64,000 nt of DNA, from the NCBI RefSeq assembly GCF_000014285.2, contig NC_008343.2, forward strand, positions 766,001 to 830,000. Reading direction: 5' to 3'. The notes under the pieces were generated by a model. That model worked only from the letters and a program-made list of their open reading frames with translations, ran no database searches and was not told the origin of the DNA. Positions 16,880 through 25,599 of this stretch are shown here, in pieces; positions within the stretch are counted from its first letter, which is position 1; every line of letters starts with the position of its first letter. This DNA is from Granulibacter bethesdensis CGDNIH1 (GTDB taxonomy: Bacteria; Pseudomonadota; Alphaproteobacteria; Acetobacterales; Acetobacteraceae). Position numbers and translations under genes: made by a program.

Positions 16880-17798
16880 GCTCATCCAGCCTGGTGCCTG
16901 CCGGCAGCTTATGGCCCCGCAGGAACGCGGCGGCATCCAGTGCCGGGCGGCCCGGTTTCTGCACCTTGTCCAGGCAAAGTGCACCATCCCCACAAGCAAT
17001 CAACAGGGTGTCATCTCCGATGCCGATCACGGTGCCGGGTATACCGGATGCCTCTGTTACTGCATGGGCCGCGAGAATCTTGAGGCTGCCACTGAATGTT
17101 CCCGGCCAAGGATTGAGCGCCCGCACGCGCCTTGCCAGCAGGGCGGCAGGCTGGGACCAGTCCAGCAAGCCATCAGCGCGGCTCAGCTTGGGGGCATAGC
17201 AGGCAAGAGCGTCATCCTGATTCTCGCCGTCCGGCTGGGTCTCCAGCACATGCAGGATTGCTTCGGCTCCCGCTGTTGCAAGGGCATCATGCAGCTCTGG
17301 CGTGGTTGTGGTTTCAGTGATCGGTACGGCACGCTTCAGCAGCATCGGGCCGGTATCGAGACCTTCTTCCATGCGCATGATGGTAACGCCGCTTTCGGTG
17401 TCGCCCGCGAGAATAGCGTTCTGTATCGGGGAAGCGCCACGCCAGCGGGGCAGCAGGCTGGCATGAATGTTCAGGCAGCCGCGCTGCGGCGTATCCAGCA
17501 TCACCCGCGGCAGGATTAAACCATAGGCTGCTACCACGGCAGCGTCGAGGTTCAGCGCCCGGAAAGCCTCATGCTCATCAGCTGCGTTTTTCAGCAGGGC
17601 CGGGTGGCGGACTTCCAGCCCGAGCGCCTCCGCCGCGCGATGAACCGGGCAGGGGGTCAAACGGTGGCCCCGCCCTGCCGGACGGGGGGGCTGGGTATAG
17701 ACGGCGGCAATATGGTGTCCGGCCTGATGCAGGGCATGCAATGCGGGGACCGAGAAATCCGGACTGCCCATAAAGGCGAGGGTCAGGCGTTCCGCCAT
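16866..17798 (-). CDS. fmt: Methionyl-tRNA formyltransferase
   Basis: The 310-residue enzyme has the formyl-THF transferase core: SLLPRWRGASPIQ with the preceding N-x-H (NIHASLL) and the Asp of GDTESGVTIM, plus a C-terminal OB-like tRNA-binding domain. It formylates initiator Met-tRNA. It sits nine bases downstream of def and overlaps truA, the usual def-fmt pairing of making and removing the formyl group. Confidence 0.96.
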   Translation of the reverse strand: MAERLTLAFMGSPDFSVPALHALHQAGHHIAAVYTQPPRPAGRGHRLTPCPVHRAAEALGLEVRHPALLKNAADEHEAFRALNLDAAVVAAYGLILPRVMLDTPQRGCLNIHASLLPRWRGASPIQNAILAGDTESGVTIMRMEEGLDTGPMLLKRAVPITETTTTPELHDALATAGAEAILHVLETQPDGENQDDALACYAPKLSRADGLLDWSQPAALLARRVRALNPWPGTFSGSLKILAAHAVTEASGIPGTVIGIGDDTLLIACGDGALCLDKVQKPGRPALDAAAFLRGHKLPAGTRLDEHGFS

Positions 17799-17807
17799 GG
17801 CGCCGGC

Positions 17808-18344
17808 TCAGCCCCCGCTGTTCTGGCGCTGCTCCTTGGCAAGGCGGCGCATTAGCATGTTGCGTTTCAGGGTGGAGAGATGATCCACGAACAGGATGCC
17901 GTCCAGATGGTCGATTTCATGCTGGATGCAGGTGGCGAGGAGGTCGTCAGCCTCCATTTCTCGTCTGCTGCCATCCAGATCCTCATAGCGCAGCTTGATC
18001 CGCGCCGGGCGGGTGACATCCGCATACTGGTTGGGCAGGGACAGGCATCCTTCTTCACGGGTGGCCATTTCCTCGCTGCGGGCAATGATGTCCGGATTAA
18101 TCAGCACCAGGGGTGCTTTCTGATCATCCGGGGACACATCCACCACTGCCAGCCGTAACAGACTATCAATCTGCGGTGCTGCAAGGCCGATGCCGGGAGC
18201 TTTGTACATCGTCGCGAACATGCGTGGCACCAGATCACGTATGAGCGAGGCGTCTCCGGCCGTGACGGGACGGGCGCGTGTTTTCAGCGTCTTGTGCGGG
18301 GCAATAAGGATGGGCAGCAGCTCTGCCGTGCGGGTCTCTGACAT
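17808..18344 (-). CDS. def: Peptide deformylase
   Basis: The 178-residue metalloenzyme has all three motifs: GIGLAAPQ, EGCLSLP with the Cys ligand, and QHEIDHLDG with the two His ligands. It removes the formyl group from nascent chains. The start is ATG 18342-18344 (MSETRTAELLPILIAPHKTLK); the frame continues upstream without similarity. First gene of def-fmt-truA. Confidence 0.96.
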   Translation of the reverse strand: MSETRTAELLPILIAPHKTLKTRARPVTAGDASLIRDLVPRMFATMYKAPGIGLAAPQIDSLLRLAVVDVSPDDQKAPLVLINPDIIARSEEMATREEGCLSLPNQYADVTRPARIKLRYEDLDGSRREMEADDLLATCIQHEIDHLDGILFVDHLSTLKRNMLMRRLAKEQRQNSGG

Positions 18345-18437
18345 GAAGATGATGTAGCGATGCCATGCCCCTCTCGGCAAGCTTGGTCCTGCTGGTAAGC
18401 CTTGGAAAAAAGTTGCCTCTTGCAAGACGGCCTCATC

Positions 18438-18512
18438 CTGCCGACATACTATCAGCGGGCAGTGCCGCAATGGGCTGCTTTTAATGCTTCGCTCACTTCA
18501 GAGGAGGCCGGT
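18438..18512 (+). promoter_or_regulatory. ROSE-like RNA thermometer in the hsp20 leader
   Basis: The hairpin next to the start has GCUUC (18486-18490) paired with GAGGC (18504-18508), and CUC (18492-18494) paired with GAG (18501-18503), leaving one bulged G at 18491 and a six-base loop. This buries the whole GAGGAGG Shine-Dalgarno. The anti-SD strand contains UCGCU, matching the U(U/C)GCU element with bulged G that defines ROSE thermometers of alphaproteobacterial small heat-shock genes. A second hairpin, CUGCC (18438-18442) with GGCAG (18458-18462), lies upstream. Seen directly: sequence and pairing; thermosensing is inferred. Confidence 0.6.
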
Positions 18513-18968
18513 GTGTCAACCCGACTGTTTACTTCCCCCATGTTTCTGGGGTTCGATCATCTGGAACAAATGCTGGAACGTGCGTCCAAAAACACGTCAG
18601 ACGGCTATCCACCTTATAATATCGAGCAGTTCAGCCAGTCAGAACTCCGCATCACTCTTGCAGTGGCCGGGTTCAGCATGGACGAGTTGCAGATTACCCA
18701 GGAAGATAATCAGCTTGTTATTCGCGGACGTCAGGCTGATGACAGTCAGGGCCGGGTTTTTCTTCATCGCGGCATCGCGGCCAGACAGTTCCAGCGTGCC
18801 TTCGTCCTCGCCGAGGGAATTGAGATTAAAGGCGCGTGGATGGATAACGGGTTGCTGCATATTGACATTGCGAGACCTCAGCCGGAGACAAAAATCCGCA
18901 CCATTCCTATCCGTAGTCCCAGTGCACCCGTCGCCCCTATTGTCGAGCGTATTTCGAACGGACAATAA
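18513..18968 (+). CDS. Small heat-shock protein, Hsp20/IbpA class
   Basis: The 151-residue protein has an alpha-crystallin domain of the IbpA class: YNIEQFSQSELRITLAVAGF near residues 35-54, then LVIRGRQ, and the A-x-x-x-NGLLHIDIAR strand near 110-122; the tail ends with an I-P-I motif (TIPIRS). It holds unfolding proteins under heat stress. The start is GTG 18513 because GAGGAGG lies seven bases upstream and similarity begins there; upstream codons are leader RNA. DUF1150 follows, as is common in alphaproteobacteria. Confidence 0.9.
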   Translation: MSTRLFTSPMFLGFDHLEQMLERASKNTSDGYPPYNIEQFSQSELRITLAVAGFSMDELQITQEDNQLVIRGRQADDSQGRVFLHRGIAARQFQRAFVLAEGIEIKGAWMDNGLLHIDIARPQPETKIRTIPIRSPSAPVAPIVERISNGQ

Positions 18969-19106
18969 AGGTGATCCGGAATGATCTTGAAAACCAGCTA
19001 TTTTATTCACTGTACAGTTGGTTGAAAAATGATTCCGTGCAAAATGTCTTTAAATCGGATTGACTGATCTGTCTGCTGTGTTGGCAGAATATTCAGGAGC
19101 ATTCAA

Positions 19107-19382
19107 ATGGCTCATCCCAGTTTTCGTCCCAGCCGCGATATTCCGGCAGATTCCATGATGTCGGACGCCACTGGCATGTTCGATATTCGCCGTATTTCAC
19201 CCAAGGAATTCGCCATGCTTGGCGTTTCCCAGGTTGCCTATATCAAGCCTGTTATTGTCGATGGAAATTCTCTCTTTGCGATCCATGCGGCGGATGGAAC
19301 CGCCATGGCACTGGCAGATGAATGCGCGGCCGCTGTTGAAGCCATTCAGGATCACGATATGGTGCCGGCTTACATTCATTGA
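19107..19382 (+). CDS. DUF1150 family protein
   Basis: The 91-residue protein has the DUF1150 core (SPKEFAMLGVSQVAYIKPV, then FAIHAADGTAMALA). The family is almost limited to alphaproteobacteria and often sits beside small heat-shock genes, as here. Its function is not known. The ATG has AGGAGCATTCAA upstream. A terminator follows. Confidence 0.88.
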   Translation: MAHPSFRPSRDIPADSMMSDATGMFDIRRISPKEFAMLGVSQVAYIKPVIVDGNSLFAIHAADGTAMALADECAAAVEAIQDHDMVPAYIH

Positions 19383-19391
19383 CCATACTCC

Positions 19392-19414
19392 ATCGGATTG
19401 ATTTGCAATCCGAT
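19392..19414 (+). other. Stem-loop after DUF1150
   Basis: ATCGGATTG / CAATCCGAT is a perfect 9-bp stem with a 5-nt loop, directly ahead of the GC-rich terminator. It may be a tandem terminator or 3' stabiliser. Confidence 0.5.
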
Positions 19415-19420
19415 TTCAAA

Positions 19421-19452
19421 AAAAAGGGCGCTCCTGCAAGGGCGCCCTTTTT
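19421..19452 (+). terminator. Terminator of hsp20-DUF1150
   Basis: AAAAAGGGCGC / GCGCCCTTTTT with a 10-nt loop has the A-run/T-run form of an intrinsic terminator. Confidence 0.85.
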
Positions 19453-19495
19453 CACGCATGCACATGGTGCTGTGGATTTGATCTGGTGCGTTGAT

Positions 19496-19523
19496 GAAAA
19501 AAGCCCCGCGCCAGACGCGGGGC
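19496..19523 (-). terminator. Terminator of hpf
   Basis: GCCCCGCG / CGCGGGGC is an 8-bp stem with a 5-nt loop; on the minus strand it is followed by TTTTTTC. It ends the lpt-rpoN-hpf transcript where ptsN would often be found. Confidence 0.85.
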
Positions 19524-19551
19524 ATCTTCATGAGTGTAGGAAATAATATCT

Positions 19552-20160
19552 TCAGCCCAGGCTGCTGCCCGACTGCGTATCAATCCAGCCGACATGCCCA
19601 TCCGTACGTCGGTAGACAACGTTGAGAGTACCAGTGGCGCTGTTACGGAACATCATAACCGGCTGATCCGCAAGGTCCATATGCATTACGGCATCCCGTA
19701 CCGAAAGGATATTGATGTCGGTGGGGGCCTCAGCCACCACTGTGGCGTAGGTTTCTGAAAGAGCGTCATCATGCTTGGCCAGAGCTTCTGGAACAGTGCT
19801 CTCGTCTTCCTCGCGCAGAATATATTCACGCGCCAGCTCGGGTTTTTTGCGATGAGTCATATCCCGCGCATGTGCGTTCATACGGCGGCGATAACGGCGC
19901 AGGCGTTTGGCAATATGTTCGGCGGCATCATCGAAAGCACCATTTGCGTCAGCGGCTTCGCCTTCGCCACGCAGGATCAAGCCTCGTCCTGCATGCAGAT
20001 TGATATCACAGATGAAAAAACTGCGCAGGCGACTGAAGGTGACCTGAGCCTCCAGTGCCTGATCGAAGTATTTTCGGCTGATGGTATCGAGCTGACTGGC
20101 AACGCGCTCCTGCAGGGCGTCGGATAGATCGATCTGCTTGCCGGAAACCGTAATATGCAT
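19552..20160 (-). CDS. hpf: Long-form ribosome hibernation promoting factor
   Basis: The 202-residue protein has the N-terminal HPF/RaiA fold (MHITVSGKQIDLSDALQERV, then LRRYRRR) and the C-terminal dimerisation domain (DQPVMMFRNSATGTLNVVYRRTDGHVGWI). Long HPF alone dimerises 70S ribosomes into inactive 100S particles in stationary phase. ATG 20158-20160 is the family start. It follows rpoN, its common partner. Confidence 0.93.
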   Translation of the reverse strand: MHITVSGKQIDLSDALQERVASQLDTISRKYFDQALEAQVTFSRLRSFFICDINLHAGRGLILRGEGEAADANGAFDDAAEHIAKRLRRYRRRMNAHARDMTHRKKPELAREYILREEDESTVPEALAKHDDALSETYATVVAEAPTDINILSVRDAVMHMDLADQPVMMFRNSATGTLNVVYRRTDGHVGWIDTQSGSSLG

Positions 20161-20281
20161 GTTTCTAACCTCGATCAGCCAGTGTCTCCAGTTCCGTCTC
20201 CGGAATTGGCGAGCTCTGGCCAATGGGCTGGCGAAACCGTGGTCGGTTGTGTTCCGCCTCAAGAAATAGCAATCAACCCAA

Positions 20282-21859
20282 TCAGGCCAGTATCGCTTTC
20301 TCCCTTTTGCGCTGCACCGAACTGGGGATGCGCAGCGCTTCCCGGTATTTGGCCACTGTTCTGCGGGCGATGTCTATACCCTCCTGTTTCAAATGTGTGA
20401 CCAGGGCGTCATCGGAGAGAACATCGCTGGCCGGCTCCTGATCGATCAGCGTTCTGATCCGGTGGCGAATGGCTTCCGCACTGAAATTCTCCCCGTCTGC
20501 GCCGCTGATGGCGGTGGTAAAGAAATATTTCAATTCCAGTGTTCCACGAGGGGTGGCGATGTATTTATTCGCGGTGACACGGCTGATGGTGCTTTCATGC
20601 ATGTCCACCGCCTCTGCAATATCGCGCAGGATCAGGGGCTTGAGATGACTGACGCCATGGCGGAAAAAAGCTTGCTGCTGTCGGACGATCTCCGCCGATA
20701 CGCGCAGAATGGTCTGCGACCTTTGTTGCAGAGATTTCACCAGCCAGTGAGCCGTATTTAATTTTTCCTTGATAAAGGAGCGATCATCCCGGCTCATCGA
20801 CCGGCGTGCGAATCTGGTAAGGCCGCCCATATTCACCAGCACGCGGGGCATGGTTTCCGGATTCAGCTCAATCAGCCATTCGCCGGCAATCGCCACATCA
20901 AGCAGCAGCGGGGAGGAGAGCGGATCGTCATCTTCGTTGTGGGCAGTGGCAGGGCGGCGGGACATTAGCACGTCCGGGATGATGGTCTGTGGCAGATCGG
21001 AGTCGAAACCAGCACCCGGTTTGGGGTTACAACGCTTGATATCGTCGATCATGCCTGCCAGATCTTCCGCATCTACCCCGCACAGGCTCATCAATCGCCT
21101 GTGATTCCGCTGGGCCAGCAGATCGAGATGCTCCAGCAGAATGGCCATGGCAGGGTCATAGCGGTTGAAGGCCTGCAATTGTGTTGTCAGACATTCTTTC
21201 AGATCCAGACAGAACAGTCCCGGCGGATCGAAATAGCGCATCGCCGTGCGAATGTTTTCCAGATGAGGCAGTGGGCAGTTCAGGGCCTTGGCAATCGCGG
21301 CAGGGGGCATGGTCAGTCGGCCCGCCGCATCAAGCTGGGCTATCAGATGGGCACCGATCAGACGGTCCTGTGGGCTTGCAAAACACAGGCGTAGTTGTTC
21401 GGCCAGTTGCTCCCTCAGGCTTGGCCGGTATTCAAGCCGCTGGCTGATGACGTCGAACGGGCTATTATCGAAAGAATTCGCGTGGTTGCCGGTTGGCTGG
21501 CTGGAAAGAAAAGACGCGGTTTCTCCCGGTTCATCGTAGAGGGAGCCGGGATCGACATCCAAGGGGCCGGCCTCTGATATCATGTGGTCTGAACTGGCGG
21601 CGTCGGCACTATCGAGAAAATCCGGTTCCGGTCCGGTCTGATCAGGGGCTGGTCGTTCCTGTATCAGTTCCGTGCTTTCATCGCGCTCCAGCAAGGGATT
21701 GCGCTCCAGCTCCTCCTCGATAAAAGCGGCTACTTCCATATTGTTGAACTGGAGCAGCTTGATGGCTTGACGCAGCTGGGGCGTCATCACCAGCGATTGG
21801 GACTGGCGAAGGTCAAGCCGAGGGCCGATGCCCGTACCGTAAGCTGAGCCAAGCGCCAT
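20282..21859 (-). CDS. rpoN: RNA polymerase sigma-54 factor
   Basis: The 525-residue protein has the Gln/Leu-rich region I (QSQSLVMTPQLRQAIKLLQ), an acidic region II, the core-binding region III, an HTH (DIAEAVDMHESTISRVTANK) and the RpoN box ARRTVAKYREALRIPSS at the C-terminus. It directs polymerase to -24/-12 promoters and needs enhancer-binding ATPases. The start is ATG 21857-21859; a TTG 12 codons upstream is possible. It lies in the conserved lptB-rpoN-hpf order. Confidence 0.95.
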   Translation of the reverse strand: MALGSAYGTGIGPRLDLRQSQSLVMTPQLRQAIKLLQFNNMEVAAFIEEELERNPLLERDESTELIQERPAPDQTGPEPDFLDSADAASSDHMISEAGPLDVDPGSLYDEPGETASFLSSQPTGNHANSFDNSPFDVISQRLEYRPSLREQLAEQLRLCFASPQDRLIGAHLIAQLDAAGRLTMPPAAIAKALNCPLPHLENIRTAMRYFDPPGLFCLDLKECLTTQLQAFNRYDPAMAILLEHLDLLAQRNHRRLMSLCGVDAEDLAGMIDDIKRCNPKPGAGFDSDLPQTIIPDVLMSRRPATAHNEDDDPLSSPLLLDVAIAGEWLIELNPETMPRVLVNMGGLTRFARRSMSRDDRSFIKEKLNTAHWLVKSLQQRSQTILRVSAEIVRQQQAFFRHGVSHLKPLILRDIAEAVDMHESTISRVTANKYIATPRGTLELKYFFTTAISGADGENFSAEAIRHRIRTLIDQEPASDVLSDDALVTHLKQEGIDIARRTVAKYREALRIPSSVQRKREKAILA

Positions 21860-22008
21860 GCGGCGAATGCCTTTTCCCGAACAGAACGATATCAAAATAT
21901 CGCAAGATTGTCCGGGTTGCCAAGGAGATGGCCTGAGATTTGCATTGGAGGCGGCGAAAATGTCACCGTGCCAAAAAGGATCTGTTCCGGGGTGAAGGCG
22001 TGATCAGA

Positions 22009-22851
22009 TCAGAGAGAGAAACTTTCACCCAGATAGACGCGGCGGACGCCTTCATGCTGCACCACCTCATGGGGGGCGCCTTCCATCAGCAACTGTCCCC
22101 CATGCAGGATATAGGCGCGATCAATGACTTCCAAAGTTTCACGCACATTGTGGTCCGTGATCAACACGCCAATGCCGCGTTGCTTCAGATGACCGACCAG
22201 GTCACGGATTTCACCCACTGCGATGGGATCAATGCCTGCAAGCGGCTCATCCAGCAGGATATAGCCGGGCTGGGTCGCCAGGGCACGGGCAATTTCCAGT
22301 CGGCGTCGTTCTCCGCCCGACAGGGCGAGGGCGGGGGTACGGCGCAGATGGCCGATGCCGAACTCGGACAGCAACTCCGCGAGCATGTGCTCCCGTGTCG
22401 TGCGGTTGCTTTCGACGACCTCCAGAGCGGCCATGATATTCTGCTCAACATTCAGCCCACGAAAGATACTGGCTTCCTGCGGAAGATAGCCGATACCCAG
22501 ACGGGCACGGCGATACATGGGCAGGCCGGTAATATCACTGCCGTCAAGCTGGATTGAGCCGGTATCAGGTCGCACCAGGCCGACAATCATATAAAAGGTG
22601 GTCGTTTTGCCGGCCCCATTCGGTCCCAGCAGCCCCACAGCCTCGCCGCGCTGGACGAAGACCGAGACGTTCCGCACGACAGGGCGTTTCTTATAGGTCT
22701 TGCCAACGCCGATGGCTGCAAGGCCATGCGTGATTTTAGCTGGATCGATCCGGGGTTTGTATCCGCTCCCCTGCGCCCCGTGATCATGTCCGGAGGCGGA
22801 AGTAGGTTCTGCGGCAAGGCTGGAGGCGGAAGGTTGCTCGTTCATACTCAT
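22009..22851 (-). CDS. lptB: LPS export ABC transporter ATP-binding protein
   Basis: The 280-residue ATPase has Walker A GPNGAGKTTT, the signature LSGGERRRLEIARAL and Walker B YILLDEP. LptB powers LptFG in moving LPS from the inner membrane to the LptC-LptA bridge. About 35 extra Ser/Ala-rich residues precede the usual start of the domain. The ATG overlaps the lptA stop (ATGA). Confidence 0.95.
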   Translation of the reverse strand: MSMNEQPSASSLAAEPTSASGHDHGAQGSGYKPRIDPAKITHGLAAIGVGKTYKKRPVVRNVSVFVQRGEAVGLLGPNGAGKTTTFYMIVGLVRPDTGSIQLDGSDITGLPMYRRARLGIGYLPQEASIFRGLNVEQNIMAALEVVESNRTTREHMLAELLSEFGIGHLRRTPALALSGGERRRLEIARALATQPGYILLDEPLAGIDPIAVGEIRDLVGHLKQRGIGVLITDHNVRETLEVIDRAYILHGGQLLMEGAPHEVVQHEGVRRVYLGESFSL

Positions 22852-23837
22852 CGCGTCTTGTCTTTTTTTGGCGCTGCTGAGGATGCGGGCTTTTCACTGC
22901 CCGTTTCGCTGGGGACGATCATGCCTTGCACGCGGCTGTCCCGGGCGGAGAGCAGGGTTGAAATGCCCGTCTTCAAATTCACATCCGCAGCAGCTCCATT
23001 GACCTGATTCTGGCCGCGGGTAATGCGCACATGGCCGATCAGACGGGCAATGCCGGTATCTGGCACATAGACACCGCGATCGCCATAAGCTGTCTCCGTA
23101 GGGGTGCGGATCTCGACATTGCCGTAGGCCTCGGCGCGCTGGAGCTTGCCGGCTGCGGAAGCGGGATCGGTGCTTTTTTGCGCATCCGGGGCTGCCGGTT
23201 TTGGCTGTGAGGCCGTTTTCGCATCCGGGGATTGCTCTGTGCTGTAGCCTACCAGGGTATCAGCCTTGATGCGTTTACCATCGTTGGTTGTCAGCACGGC
23301 GTCGCCGCGCGCAACGGACATGCGCTTTTGCGCCCAATATTCCAGACTATCGCGGGCAGTCAGCACATCCTGCGGCGTCGTGAGTTTCAGCTTCTTCCCG
23401 GTCAACAGCAGAATGGCCTGGTCCATGTCGTAGATCGCACGATCGCCCCATGCCTGATCAGTGTCGGTGTAGATGTGAACATTGCCAACCGCTTCAAGCC
23501 GATAGATCTCGTTGGCACCGCTCTCATCAGCCGCATTGGCAGAGGCTTTGGCGGGCGTAGGGGTCGCAGGCTTCTGATCGGGAGTTTCTTTTTTTCTGTA
23601 ATGGGCGATCAGCGTGTCGGCGCGGACCGTCACATTGTCACGGATTGCCACGGCATTGCCGCGGGCTACCACTTCCTTTTCCTGTTGCCTCCAGTCGATT
23701 CCGTCCTGCGCCGTGACCTGCACCGGCCCGCCATGAGACAGGTCAAGACTCTGGGCCAAGGCGATGACGGGGGCCAAGGCAATGCAGGGCAGGCCGATTG
23801 CCAGCGCGGTGGTCAGAAGAGCCGCACGAATGGTCAT
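22848..23837 (-). CDS. lptA: LPS transport periplasmic protein LptA, long form
   Basis: The 329-residue protein starts with a signal peptide (about residues 1-29, cut after IALAQS) and has OstA/LptA beta-jellyroll sequence (VTAQDGIDWRQQEKEVVARGNAVAIRDNVTVRADTLIAHYR and later AYGNVEIRTPTETAYGDRGVYV). It bridges LPS across the periplasm. It is much longer than E. coli LptA (185 residues), with two Lys/Pro/Ala-rich linkers near residues 82-108 and 205-232. It overlaps lptC and lptB by four bases each. Confidence 0.9.
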   Translation of the reverse strand: MTIRAALLTTALAIGLPCIALAPVIALAQSLDLSHGGPVQVTAQDGIDWRQQEKEVVARGNAVAIRDNVTVRADTLIAHYRKKETPDQKPATPTPAKASANAADESGANEIYRLEAVGNVHIYTDTDQAWGDRAIYDMDQAILLLTGKKLKLTTPQDVLTARDSLEYWAQKRMSVARGDAVLTTNDGKRIKADTLVGYSTEQSPDAKTASQPKPAAPDAQKSTDPASAAGKLQRAEAYGNVEIRTPTETAYGDRGVYVPDTGIARLIGHVRITRGQNQVNGAAADVNLKTGISTLLSARDSRVQGMIVPSETGSEKPASSAAPKKDKTR

Positions 23838-24541
23838 GGGGCTGTTTTCGCCTGCGTTGTGCCGGATGATCTGGCCGCATTCAGTACCATGCGGGAAGGG
23901 CCATGAAACTGCATGATATTGCCCCGATCCAGTAAGGTGAAGCCATGGCTGGCATCAAGTGTGCCGAACGGCCCTTCGACGCTGACCTTGTCGCTGGAGG
24001 AAACGGCGCCATGATGCATGTTGAGGGAGGCAGTCTGGGATGTCATGACTGTCCCGTCATCCCGGTACAACGTGACGTCACCGGTCATGTCCAGCATACC
24101 CAGATGTTGCAGATAAACGCCTTTTTTCGACTGCACCATCAGCCAGTTGCCGTTCTGCAATGTGGCGTCTGCCTTTGGCTGGGCCAGATTGATCCGCTCC
24201 TGATCAACCTGTTCGGCTGCATGAGCGGTCACGGTATAGGGGCGGTTCTGCTCATCCACGCCGCGATAGGTGGCGCCGGTGAGCCGCGTTCCGCTGGAAG
24301 CGGTGGCCGTAAGGCGTCGATAGGTGACGCGGGCGGCATCAACTTCCCGGTCTATTTCCGGCCAGATTGCCAGCATCGTCAACAGCAGGGCGGCCGTTGC
24401 TGGGAGAAGATATTTGACAGCCATGACCATGCGGTGGCGTTGCGCAATCCTTCGGGGGGAAGGCACCTTGGCCCTTTTGAGCGGAGCGGTCTGGGTGAGG
24501 CGAGGTTTGTCCTGCATAGTAAGGGGTTGGCTGGTATTCAT
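23834..24541 (-). CDS. lptC: LPS export protein LptC
   Basis: The 235-residue protein has a basic N-terminus, one membrane segment near residues 43-61 and a periplasmic LptC domain (TLQNGNWLMVQSKKGVYLQHLGMLDMTGDVTLYRDDGT). It passes LPS from LptBFG to LptA. ATG 24541 overlaps the kdsD stop by one base (TAATG) and its own stop overlaps lptA. Confidence 0.9.
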   Translation of the reverse strand: MNTSQPLTMQDKPRLTQTAPLKRAKVPSPRRIAQRHRMVMAVKYLLPATAALLLTMLAIWPEIDREVDAARVTYRRLTATASSGTRLTGATYRGVDEQNRPYTVTAHAAEQVDQERINLAQPKADATLQNGNWLMVQSKKGVYLQHLGMLDMTGDVTLYRDDGTVMTSQTASLNMHHGAVSSSDKVSVEGPFGTLDASHGFTLLDRGNIMQFHGPSRMVLNAARSSGTTQAKTAP

Positions 24542-25599
24542 TAAGCCACTCCTGCGCGTAACAGGTCATGAATATGAACGACCCCGATCGGGGTATGTGT
24601 TTCGTCGACGACGAATAAAGTATTGATTGGCCGTGCCGTCTGGCCGCTGTTTTGGAGGCCTTTTCCGGCCGGGCCGGTCATGGTGTGCAGGGCCTCGGCG
24701 GCCAGAACGGAGGGGGCAATGGTGCGCGGATCGCGGGTCATGATGTCTGCCACCGGTCGTTGCCAAAGATCGGGGGCCATATGCCGGCGCAGATCGCCGT
24801 CGGTGACGATGCCGATCAGCCTGCCTTCCTTATCTACCACCCCAACGCACCCCAGACTTTTACTGCTGATCAGCAGAACCGCTTCATCCATCCGCATGTC
24901 GGGAAGGACGAGTGGCATGTCATCCCCGCTGCGCATGATATCGCCTACGGTTCGTAATTGCGCCCCCAGACGGCCACCGGGATGAAAGGCGCCGAAATCC
25001 CGGGCGGTGAAGCCACGCCGCTTGAGCAGCGCCACGGCCAGCGCATCCCCGAGCGCCATTTGCAAGGTGGTGGAAGTCGTGGGAGCAAGGCCCATCGGGC
25101 ATGCCTCTGCCACCGGGGGAAGCAGCAACACAATATCGGCGGCTCGCGCCAGGGCACTGCCGGAGCGACCGGTCACGCCGATCAGGGGAAGGCCGAAACG
25201 GCGTGTATGGGCCACCAGATCAGCCAGTTCCGATGTCTCGCCGGAATTGGACAGGGCCAGTACGATATCACCATTCACAATCATGCCGAGATCCCCATGA
25301 GAGGCCTCGGCCGGATGCACGAACAGGGCAGGGGTGCCGGTGGAGGACAGGGTGGCGGCCATTTTTCGCCCCACATGCCCGGACTTGCCGATTCCGCTGA
25401 CCACGACCCGTCCTGTGCTGGCAGCGATCATCTCCACTGCGTGCAAAAACTGCTCGTCCAGCGCGTCTGCCAGAACCTTCAGCGCGTCTGCCTCTGTCAG
25501 CAGCACTTCGCGTGCCACGGCAAGCCTGGCTTTATCTGTGTCGGAAAAAGCAGGTTTTGAAGCAGACTCGACGGTCATGGTGACCGTTTGCGCAGTCAT
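24541..25599 (-). CDS. kdsD: Arabinose-5-phosphate isomerase (KdsD/KpsF family)
   Basis: The 352-residue protein has a SIS domain (VVVSGIGKSGHVGRKMAATLSSTGTPA; HPAEASHGDLGM) and two CBS domains from about residue 215. It turns ribulose-5-phosphate into arabinose-5-phosphate, the first step to KDO of LPS. It is the first gene of the kdsD-lptC-lptA-lptB unit, so KDO synthesis and LPS export are joined. The second CBS domain carries an extra ~15-residue polar loop (GKGLQNSGQTARPIN). Confidence 0.93.
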   Translation of the reverse strand: MTAQTVTMTVESASKPAFSDTDKARLAVAREVLLTEADALKVLADALDEQFLHAVEMIAASTGRVVVSGIGKSGHVGRKMAATLSSTGTPALFVHPAEASHGDLGMIVNGDIVLALSNSGETSELADLVAHTRRFGLPLIGVTGRSGSALARAADIVLLLPPVAEACPMGLAPTTSTTLQMALGDALAVALLKRRGFTARDFGAFHPGGRLGAQLRTVGDIMRSGDDMPLVLPDMRMDEAVLLISSKSLGCVGVVDKEGRLIGIVTDGDLRRHMAPDLWQRPVADIMTRDPRTIAPSVLAAEALHTMTGPAGKGLQNSGQTARPINTLFVVDETHTPIGVVHIHDLLRAGVA

